Below, one piece after another: positions 49,077-64,000 of a stretch of DNA of 64,000 nt. The translations under genes and the position numbers were made by a program. Under the pieces are notes generated by a model. The model was given only the letters and a program-made list of their open reading frames with translations, ran no database searches and had not been told where the DNA came from. Each line of letters begins with the position of its first letter. Positions within the stretch are counted from its first letter, which is position 1. Origin of the DNA: Lichenostomus cassidix (Eukaryota > Chordata > Aves > Passeriformes > Meliphagidae); contig CM039187.1 of the NCBI GenBank assembly GCA_008360975.2, forward strand, positions 19,249,495 to 19,313,494, in the 5' to 3' direction.

Positions 49077-50588
49077 TTTGACTGCTCCTCACAGACATTC
49101 CCCATCTGAAGATTGAGACATTTAACTGTGATCTTTGGTTTTTTGGTTGTTTTTTTTTTTTCAAAGCTTCTGTGCACTTGGCCAAAAGCAGTGTACAGTA
49201 TTTTCTGTAACTAAAACTAAATCCAGTCTCAAAGATTTGCCTCTGCAATTACTAGCATGACTCTTTCTTGTTAACATACCCAGTACCAAAAAATTGTCTT
49301 CTAATCATACCTGCCAGGGCATAAACATTGTATTTTGCACAACTTGCCATGGGGCTTAGTGATGACTGAACTTGAACTGAGAATAGCCTTCTTCTGTAGC
49401 ATATCTTGTTTCTTGGTGACATTTCCCAAGCACCCACATGAGCTGTCTGAACATATTTTCTGGAGCAGGTGATTTGGAAAGACAACAAGTAGAATTTCTG
49501 CAAAAGACTTTGTGAGCTACCCACTCTCCCCTATCTGCCCCAAATACTCTGTGCAATAAGAGAAGAACCAGATGGCTGTGCCTGCATCACTCTTTCTGTC
49601 CTATTTATTGTCATGCTTATTGTTGAGTGGAGAGCAAGGCAGGGGACAGGGACAGTCTCTTTAGGGCTGCTAGCTACTTGGATTCCATGGAATGAGAAGG
49701 ACAGAGTGTTTGGTTTCCAGTAATTGTCATGGTATATCTTGAATGCAAGTACTTCAATAGAGTGACCAAGGGAAGGCTGGTGGCTGACACAGAAATGCTG
49801 TGGTGGGATGCAAGCATGGCTGTGTGATGGTGGCAAAGCTTAGTGACAGGAATGCTGACAGCATGCTCCAGTTACACCACCACACAAGGCAGCTCAGTGG
49901 GCTGTGGCAGCAGCTCAGGCCTATCTTAAATAAGGAATCTCTCCTTCCTCACTCCACCCATGCCTGCTTTCTCGGCCTTCTTTATGCTGCTTCCTTTCCT
50001 ACTACCACTTCCCTGTGAGCCCTTCCTTTTCACAGCTGAGCTGCTCTCCCCAGGGCTCCCCACAACAATCTAGGAGTGCTCTTGCAACTTCAGCTGGCCA
50101 GAACATCTCACCAAAGGAAATGCTGGGGCAGGGGCAGTCAGGTTATCCCTGAGGCAGAGGGACACAGGCCATGCTACAGGTCAGCTCTGGTGTTCTCTGG
50201 TAACTGTCAAACCATGTGCAAGCTACAGGCATGGGACTAGGAAGGGAAGAGCTCTTCTGGTTTCTGCTTCCTCCCTGTTCATCACTGGTGCATGGCCCAG
50301 TCTCTTAACTTCATGGCAAGGGTGCAAGTGAGATGGTGACTTAGAATACTTAGATCTGTAAGGCTCAGACATGTTCTTGTTTGCTCGTGAAAGCTACCCA
50401 GCCACAGGCTTGAAGAATTAACAGGTAGTTTGGTGCTTCTTTCAGGAAAAAATAAGGAAAAGTGTGCTTTTGGGGAAACCACTGTAATTGAGCAGGTGAT
50501 AGAGGAGGAAAAAAAAAACTTTAGTCTGAATGTTTCATGAAGGCACTCATGGGCAATTATGACCTAAAAGCTGAGGTATGTTAGCTTT

Positions 50589-50594
50589 AATAAA
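50589..50594 (+). terminator. Candidate poly(A) signal for TLL2
   Basis: First clear AATAAA downstream of the TLL2 stop, implying a 3' UTR of about 1.5 kb. Other candidates are AATAAA at 51226-51231 and ATTAAA at 51755-51760. Nothing in the sequence alone decides between them. Confidence 0.35.
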
Positions 50595-51872
50595 GTATTT
50601 ATAATCCAAGGATTACTATGTTTACATAACTATTGTGCTGTCAGGCTCCGGAGCGACACCTCCTCTCTGGTGTATGACTGTGGAGAAGTGTGGGGCTGGT
50701 GCCACTGTCAGGCACAAACAATGTTCCTGGAGATGAGGGCATTTTCAGATGAGTAATAAATAGACCCAGCCCTCTCCAGAAATCTTTGAATAGAATATGG
50801 TCCAAGTATTGTGAATACTAGGAGAAGCAAATGCATGAAAATATTTTCTTGCTTAGAACAAGAAAAGTAAAGTAATTTATACACAAACACAGAGGATTAT
50901 ATGTATATAAAATGTGCATGTAGAAGACCAGTAGTCAAAGCCTTAATAAGTGTAATGTGAACAATACGGTACCATGGACTATAGCTTTATTGCAGGCTGT
51001 ATAAAATCATGTTATCTGTGTTTTGGTTTTGGTTTTTGGTTTGTTTTATTTTAGCTCTGTTTTGTTTCTCTTTTCAAATTTTGTGGCCTTTTTACAGGCA
51101 AGACCTCTGTTCTCAAGGTGTTGACCATGCAGGTCTGGGGAAGTGAGCTCTGCTAGATGGGATGTGTGTTTGTCCTTCTCTTCCTTGCTCCAGTTCAAAC
51201 AAAATTTCAGTGACTCAGGTGTGGAAATAAAAGCACGACATAAATCCCTGGGAAACAGAAGCAAAGTTTTAGGTGACAAGCAGCAGTTCAAGTTTCCTGA
51301 CCCTCTAGTGGCAGCAATGGCTCTAGGGAAAAGTGACTGTAGCAGCTTCCCATGTACTTTAAGATCTTTATTTCACATTCTGCTAATTTCTTATCTACCC
51401 CAGACTTGTTTGTTGCAGATGCTTGCAATATGGTTTGACAGATCTACTACACTTGTTAGTGTTCATCCAGGTGATCATCTTTTGTGACAGTGTGTTCACA
51501 AATGTTGTACTGTGCATTTCAACCAATGATCTATGTAGAATATTTCTGCTGTACTGACTGGACTTAACAGTCAATAATTCTAAATGTGTGAAGTTTTCTT
51601 TAAAAAAATGTCAAACCGTCTTATGTGTCAATATGTATTCTGGTCATTGTGTGGTTCTACATTTCACTAGCTAAAAAAATTTTTAAAGGGGGAGCAGAAG
51701 AGGCTGTGGGGACAATCACAAATGTACCTGTGCCCACAATGAGTCTCTGCTTTCATTAAAGACTGTGGATTCAGTTGCACATTCTGTTGTATACATGCAT
51801 TTTCCACTTCCTCAAGGGGTGGAAATTTCTCACTACATTCCTTGTTCTGCCAACTGTTGTGTCTACTGCTAA

Positions 51873-51927
51873 TACCAGTAGCAGTACTGGTACTGCCAGC
51901 TATTCCCAGGACTACTGGTAATACCAG
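51873..51927. repeat. Cluster of nested palindromes (TACCAGTA/TACTGGTA)
   Basis: TACCAGTA-GCAG-TACTGGTA (51873-51892), GCAGTA-CTGG-TACTGC (51881-51896) and CTGGTA-A-TACCAG (51915-51927) overlap or adjoin within 55 bp in the intergenic region. They could form hairpins in DNA or RNA. Function unknown. Confidence 0.6.
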
Positions 51928-54742
51928 GATGGAACTTTCATGTGGGCCTTTAGGTTTTTATTGGCTTTTGCAATCAAGGGAGCATTTAGAAAGTGGAGCA
52001 GAGAAACAAGTTGGCCAGACAAAGGGCTACATCTTTCCATGTGTTGCTCACACTTCAGTGTGCTGACATGCAGATCTGCAGTGATAAATATTAGGGAGCT
52101 GGGAATTAGTCCATAAGTATGTTTCAAAGGACTAGGCTCATTTGCTGCACTACAGACTATGGCCTTCAGCAGCAGTCCCAAAGACCAGAGACATGAAACT
52201 CCTGTGCAAAGGACAGCAGGATGAGACAGATGTTCCTTACTGCAAACTTGTGGTCTGCATTCAATGGCAGCAAAATGCTGGTAAGGCAGCACCTAAAATG
52301 CTTTTCTTTCTCTTTCTGTCCACTACTTTATGTCTACTGTGCTTGCTAACAACCATGTCTGTGTTCTTTCCCCAACACACACTTAGTTCATTTATGTCTC
52401 ACTACCCAGAACATTCCCTGTGGTGTGTCACAGCTACCTAAACCTTCATGGTGTCTGAATTTCCTTGCAGCTGTTCCCAAAAGCAAAGGAGCAATGGAAA
52501 TGAAGTAAGGAATAAGCAACCCCAAGTAACCTCCTGCACCAGAGTACCAAGGCACACTGTGACCCAGTGGCAGAACTTCCTTCAGACAAAAAATGATGCT
52601 TCAGACCAGAGAGGCTCATTGGTCTCAGCATCAAGCCAGCAGAAATCTTCCACTTTGTCCTGGCATTTCCAGCAAATGCTCTGGCAGACAAGGTGCTAGC
52701 CTTAGAAAGCAGAAGCAGGATTCCCCTCTGTGCCTCATGTTAAGTGCGCCCTTAGATCCAGAAGCTACCTTATTTGCCATGCAGCTGGTAGAGAAGAGAT
52801 GGAGACTCCAGTGCCCTGAAGCCCAGCTTCTCAGGTACATGTCAGAGCCTGGATGTACTGCGACCCATCCAGTTTGTTTGAGTCAGCCCAAGAGAAATGC
52901 CATCATATCTTCCTCTTTGCAGGTCCTGCAGGTATTAGCAGGAAGAGAAGCTTATCATAAAAGGAGCACTGATCCTGGCATTGGGAGTAACATCCCTGCT
53001 GTTACTGCATGCAGGGATTTTTCATGGAGAAGAGTGAAATGGTGAGTGGGAGTTAGTTGGGTGAGTAGTGGGGGGAGGTTAGAAAACAGAAGAGGTGAGG
53101 CCACTGGACCACCCATCTATTGGTTGAAAAGCTCTCTGGGAGTGTTTGACCCTCCTGTTTTCTGCCCCAACCAGATAAATCAAATTCACTCTTTCATTAG
53201 CTTTGCATTTCCTTATGATGCAACAGACATTTTCAGATAGCTGCTTGGATTTTAGCATCTACCTCAAACTTTCAGTCCTGGAGGTACTGCCTGGTCTTAG
53301 GGCAGCTGGAGCAAAGAGGAGGCTGGTGTCCTAGATTATGAAGCAGCCCTCTGCATGGTCATTCTCATGGGCAGCTGTCAAGTGGACCCTGTCATTGCTT
53401 CCAAATGAAACAGCATTTTCACATCCAGCTTAGAACACATTGGATATTATCCCAAGTACTATCCCATGTGGTTATGTATTCCCTGAGTATATCCTGCATT
53501 CTGGAGCTGTTTAGTAACAGAACATTTTCTCACTGCTCTGTGCTTCTCATGCACTTATTTGTGAATTGTTGATAGATGTTGTTTGTCACTGTTTTGTTCA
53601 TTGCCTCTGATGAATCCACATCCCAGTGGGCAGGAAGGGCATGAATATGAATCATCACCTCTGAGACTTCAGATGTAAGCCATTTTTTAACTTGTTCTCA
53701 ACACAGCACACATGCTGCTGAATTCCTGATTGCAGGGCTGGCTTTAAGGGTGGCTTTAGACTAATCAAACGCTCAAGATAATCTCCTCCCCATACATGCC
53801 TGGGTCTCATACATGCCTGCTGCTTCTGGTTGCATGTCTGTCCATTTGATGCAATCCCAGATAAGCAGTCAGTGATGGTTTACCATTGTTTTAGAGTACC
53901 CAGGCATTAGAGCAGCAGACTTGGTGGGGAAAAAATGGAGTGACAAGGAGGGATGGACCTAAGATGTGGGCAAAATAATGCAAAACATTTCCAAAGGCAG
54001 GTAGAAATTCTTGCACACTGTTTTCTCTGCCGTACTCACATGGTCTCTAAATGCCTTGTGACACTCACAGAAATTATATTTTCCCTCTGGGGAATATGAC
54101 CATGGTACAGGGGACAACAAATATCTATATAAATTAAGTGTAAGACAAACACAACAAACAGACCATCCAAACACACCCAAAGCCCATGGGCATAAAGAAG
54201 CCCAGAAGAAATTCATCTATGTAATGGAATATTTTTATGAAAATCACCTAGCCTCTTAGTGAAAGAAATGCAACAAATTGTAGCTGGGGCAAGAAATAAG
54301 AGACATTACCCTTTTCCCAAATTAATTCATTTTAATAATATCTAAATCCCTACAGTAATAATGATGGTAGAAAAGAGCAGCCCAAGAGCTGGTTGCAGTC
54401 TCCAATGATCAGGTAACTGATCTCCTTGCTTCAGCCTGCACAAAGCATGAATGCATTCTTTTCATTTGGCAGAAAGTCCCCAGGCTACAGGATGCCCTTT
54501 CCCTCCAGCACCGTGAGGTGAGACTTCCAGGCTGGTACTGTGCTGTGACTGCTCTGCAGCTCCTTGCAAGCAGCAGCAGTGAGCACAGTGAATGACAAAG
54601 GCAGAGTCCTTGCCCAGGAGGGACAGCCCTTCCCCTAGGGAACAGGCCACAGGTGCTGCAGATCTACTCTGCAGCGCAAGAGCAGATGTGGGCACTGCCC
54701 CAACCCAAATTTAATAACAACTCAAATCTTCATAAAAAGATT

Positions 54743-54752
54743 TTTATTTATT
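54743..54752 (-). terminator. Tandem poly(A) signals of the CYP2C gene
   Basis: On the minus strand AATAAATAAA gives two overlapping AATAAA hexamers about 355 bp past the TGA, followed by T/G-rich sequence. This would end the CYP2C transcript near 54720. Confidence 0.6.
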
Positions 54753-55105
54753 GGCTCATTAATGTACTATCCATTTGCAAAGCATGGTCTTGGTGGGACA
54801 TGTGCTGTGGCAGCAGCCACAGGAGCTGTGTTGGTGAAAAAACCAACTGTTTATGAAACCACTGCACTCAGTGATTCTATGGCAGAACATGAGTGCAGGA
54901 GGCTGCAGCATCACCCACGGCCTCCTGTGGTGAGGTGGAGTTCTGTGAGGCTTTAGAGGTCTCTACTTTGTGCATATATATGTGTTTGGACTGCCTTCCT
55001 GAAGGCCTGTGACAGGTGGGCCAATGTTTCTGCTGTTAATTTTGGTAAAGGAGATGTCAAGGAATAGCTAGGCTCAGGCCACTGTGGAGAGTTGTTCCAT
55101 GCTTT

Positions 55106-61102
<5,997 letters not shown>

Positions 61103-61150
61103 TTGCTTCTGTGGCTCAGGAGGGAGTGACTCTGCATGCCAGAATCTGAG

Positions 61151-61158
61151 TTTATATA
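61151..61158 (-). promoter_or_regulatory. TATA box of the CYP2C gene
   Basis: Minus-strand TATATAAA lies 49 bp upstream of the initiator ATG, predicting a transcription start near 61125 and a very short 5' UTR of about 25 nt. That layout is usual for liver-expressed CYP2 genes. Confidence 0.7.
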
Positions 61159-61203
61159 CCAAAAGGCTATGTTGGCTCAAGAGCAGGTTTTTTGTGATGT
61201 GGC

Positions 61204-61210
61204 TGAGTCA
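61204..61210. promoter_or_regulatory. AP-1 motif TGAGTCA upstream of CYP2C
   Basis: Exact AP-1 consensus TGAGTCA about 45 bp upstream of the TATA box, followed by two AATC/CAATC-like motifs. The short length means it could be chance. Confidence 0.35.
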
Positions 61211-61249
61211 ATCAGGGTTACTAGTCAATCATTTTTCAGATTGCCCTGT

Positions 61250-61259
61250 GTTACGTAAC
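61250..61259. promoter_or_regulatory. PAR-bZIP / C/EBP palindrome GTTACGTAAC upstream of CYP2C
   Basis: A perfect palindrome GTTACGTAAC, the consensus for DBP/TEF/HLF, NFIL3 and a good C/EBP site, about 90 bp upstream of the TATA box. PAR-bZIP factors drive circadian expression of detoxification genes in vertebrates. The match is seen; use by this gene is inferred. Confidence 0.5.
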
Positions 61260-61898
61260 TTAGATTTTTATTGGTATTAATTAGTCATTGAAGACACACC
61301 TTATCTCAAACAACTGTAGATGCCAATCGAGATTTAGGAATCTTTAATATGCTCATAAGACCTGTTTTGTTTCACCTAGAATAAATAGTTAAAGAGATCA
61401 TGCTAGGGGCACACTCTCCTGCTGAGGCACTCACAGGAAATCACTGTCAGAAGAGCATCTTCCAAGTACTTCAATGCCATTTGGGTTTTCTGTTCTTCAG
61501 TACTGGTTGTGCAAGCTTTCAGAGGCATGAGCCATCCTTCATTGTTCCTGTAATGTTCCTGACATTATTAGCAGGGTTCTATCTGCAGGTGATTAGCCAA
61601 AGGACATAGAGATGTGTTTTCCTCAGTGCACAGTAACTGCCTCAGTCACTCTCCCTAGGGATTTCTGGCCTCACTGAAGAGGAAAGTATAACATGTCCTT
61701 TTAGCAAGAGCCGAAAGGTCTCCAGAGATGGCAACAGACAAGAAAGGACTTGGTGGGTGAGATAAAACGAAGATGTAATAAAAGAGGATGAGACCTTGAG
61801 GCTCTGGTCTCTTCAAGGTGTCCTTGAGGAGAAAAAGAGAAAAACAGTCAGAGAAGACAGAAATCCAGAACCTGAGAGAGTCTGTGGGGAATGGCTTC

Positions 61899-62842
61899 TG
61901 TCATGGTTTGACCCTGGGCAGATGCCAGGCATCTATGTCATCTGCTCTCTCTGCTCTCCCCTGCCACAGCTGTGCAGAATAGGGACGAAAAGCTAACACA
62001 CACACAGGACTCATGATGTGAGATAAGGTCTCAGTGGGAGGACACACTAAGAAGGGGAAGAACAGGCTGAAAACTTAAAGTTGCAAGGTGATTTGTTAAC
62101 GTAATAGAGTTGGAGGATAAATGAGAAGTAAAACCAAAACTCTTAAGACACCATTTCTTCACTCACCCCACTCCCTCTTAAGACATCATTTCTCCACTCA
62201 CTCACCTCCCTCCTTCCAACTAACAGCTTGGGAAAGGGCAGGGTATGGTGTTTTTTCTTGGTCAATCTATCACTAAAATTTCTTCCGCTACAAACACCAT
62301 TTCTGTGTTCACCCCCTTCTCTTTTGAGACACCATTTCTCCACTCACCCCCTGTCTCCTTCCTACCAACAGCACGGGGTGGGTTGGGGGGGCCCATCTCC
62401 ACTGTCCTTGGCATCTCCATGTTGTTTTCCCCTCATATATTCTCACCTCCTCCTCCTCCTCTGGCTAAAAAGAAATGCATGCTCATATTGTTTTGATTTC
62501 TTCTTAAATATGTTATCACAGAGGAGTAACTAGCACCTCTAATTGGCCCCGGCTTGGCCAGCAGCATGTCCATCACCTTGAGAGCCATGAGAGATTGGCT
62601 CTGCTGGACATGGTGAAAACTTCCAGAACCTGCACCAGGACACACAGAAGCCATTTTTGTGCCCCTCCCCACCCACTAGCAAAATTGGACTAGTAAAACT
62701 AACTCATGAACACGGGGGTGCGTTTTCTCCCAGGCATTCAACCACTTCTTCAGGCCTACCACAACAGATTTTGAAGGGTTTTAATTTCTCCTAGATAATA
62801 AAGATGCTTTGCTGATGTTCTGGGCTATGCAAAACTAACACA
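61899..62842 (+). mobile_element. Solo LTR, ERVL-style avian family
   Basis: About 944 bp from TGTCATGGTTTGACCC to ...AACTAACACA, flanked by a 5-bp duplication GCTTC (61894-61898 and 62843-62847). The start, the block near CTAATTGGCCC...GGCCAGCAGCATGTC and the end resemble LTRs widespread in bird genomes, as I remember them. A 5-bp duplication fits ERVL (class III). Inside is a degenerate run of four copies of an ACACCATTTCTCCACTCACC unit (62142-62350). Confidence 0.75.
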
Positions 62843-62847
62843 GCTTC

Positions 62848-64000
62848 CCAAGCTGGGGCAGGGATGCACTTGTCCAAGGCTGGGTGTAGGTTATTGCAAC
62901 CTGGCAACAAGTCCTTGCCCTTGCAATTCCCAAAGAAGCTCAGCCACTCTACTGCTGGAAGCTGGCATGTACAAGTTCTTGTGTTGTTGATGTCTGACTC
63001 CACAATGAGAAACTGCTGCCCTGGAACTTCCTGAGGCGCTCTGGAGTATGCTGTATTGCAAGGGCTTAAAAAAGAACTTGAGGCTTCCTGCCCAGGTGAC
63101 TCCAGGGCCTTTGTACCTGCAGTGTCCCGAGAGCAGTGGTGATGTTTGGTAGAAAGGAGCCTCAGGCTGTGCTCAGCTTATTCAGTCTGGCCTTATCCCT
63201 CTGTCTCTCCTGAGCTAAAGCACATTTGCAGGCAAAACTGATCAGAAGGTGTTGCAAGGATAGGGGATGTGGGACTTGGTGGGAATTAACAAGAGGCCTG
63301 GATGAACTGAGTGTTTTGATTGGAGTGTGCTCTGTTTGCTGTACAGCAGTGTGTTAGTGTGAGTTTGCTTTCACTCAGAGGAGCTAGTGAGGGGCTCCAT
63401 GGCTTGCAAGAGGTTCTCTACCTTCCCCACAGAAGGGAGTTCTAAGTCATCCTTGTTCTCTTGCACTGGTACAGTAATTTTCCAGTTGTTCTTTTTAAAT
63501 CTCATTTTAATTCTGAAAGAAAATGAATTGCCAACAACTTTTGGCTAGTAGCTGATCAGCTGGCCAATTTCCTGCATCAGCTCAGATGTTGCCAGGGCAG
63601 CTCATGGTAGTTCATGTAGCTTTATGGACTTTCACCTGATGAAAGTAAAGTTCACAAGAGTTTGCATTGCCACATGAAGTAGCTGCCAGCTACCAGTGTT
63701 CATGACCTTGCCACCTTGTCTGCAAACATCCCTCATTGATCAGACTAGTCACCCACAGAGATGTTTGCTTCACCTGCCTTCATCCTCTGCATGTCCTTCC
63801 TCTCTGTTGGTGTCTTGGGTGCTACCTAAACTGGTGCTTACAGCCCAGTTACTGTAATGCATGAGAACTATCAAATGGGCAAGGAAGAGATTTGTGAGGA
63901 AGAGAGACTGCCTCTTTGATCTCAGCCAGGCTGCTTTCCACTTTCCATAACAACTTCTTTCAAACAAAGCATTTCATTTTGCTGAATTTCACGTTCATTT
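62848..64000. other. 3' end of window, no gene recognised
   Basis: 1.15 kb beyond the ERVL-style LTR. No P450 exon or other coding similarity seen on either strand, so the next gene must begin beyond the window. Confidence 0.6.

Larger units (their letters stand above)
49077..54742. other. Intergenic region between convergent TLL2 and CYP2C, including TLL2 3' UTR
   Basis: 5.7 kb. Begins with the TLL2 3' UTR, whose end is uncertain (candidate signals at 50589, 51226 and 51755). A G/T-rich run is at about 51020-51055 and the palindrome cluster at 51873-51927. No additional gene, CYP2 exon relic or clear transposable element was seen. Confidence 0.6.

Noticed and set aside
61103..61180. Upstream in-frame ATG adding 26 residues to CYP2C
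   Set aside because: It lies upstream of the TATA box and would precede the membrane anchor with a non-hydrophobic stretch, unlike any CYP2 protein I know.

Overview
The window is vertebrate nuclear DNA, most likely from a bird and possibly a passerine. It holds two multi-exon genes with canonical GT/AG splice sites, long AT-rich introns, and several solo LTRs of avian endogenous-retrovirus type. No Alu, L1 or operon-like structure is visible. The avian assignment is an inference from the style of the LTRs, the close match of the cytochrome gene to avian CYP2C45 as I remember it, and the gene pairing.

Positions 1-49076 (+ strand) carry most of TLL2 (tolloid-like 2), a secreted BMP1/tolloid-family metalloprotease. 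Nineteen coding exons can be placed to the base, with consistent phases, from a small prodomain exon at 12975 to the stop at 49074-49076. Together they encode 922 residues: end of the prodomain, RVRR furin site, astacin protease domain, CUB1, CUB2, EGF1, CUB3, EGF2, CUB4, CUB5 and the short C-terminal tail. The signal peptide and first prodomain exons (probably two) were not found in 1-12974 and are presumably upstream. An ordinary intergenic stretch with candidate poly(A) signals follows (49077-54742).

Positions 61102-55106 (- strand) carry a complete nine-exon cytochrome P450 of family CYP2, subfamily CYP2C, closest to avian CYP2C45. It encodes 494 residues, and its exon sizes (180/163/150/161/177/142/188/142/182) follow the classic CYP2 pattern. 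A TATA box, an AP-1 motif and a perfect PAR-bZIP/C/EBP palindrome lie just upstream, and tandem AATAAA signals lie about 350 bp past the stop. The two genes converge tail to tail.

The rest is introns and flanks with transposable elements. Two solo LTRs of one short family (264 and 263 bp, each with a perfect 6-bp target duplication) sit near opposite ends of the window in opposite orientation, one of them inside CYP intron 3. Longer ERVL-style LTRs lie at 38253-38901 (-), 41783-42382 (+) and 61899-62842 (+), with a degraded fragment near 13227. A 188-bp tandem duplication copies the splice donor of TLL2 exon 19.

I found no novel enzyme system, CRISPR array or RNA gene. The most interesting points are the duplicated donor, the LTR pair, the LTR lying in sense within the CYP gene, and the compact CYP promoter.
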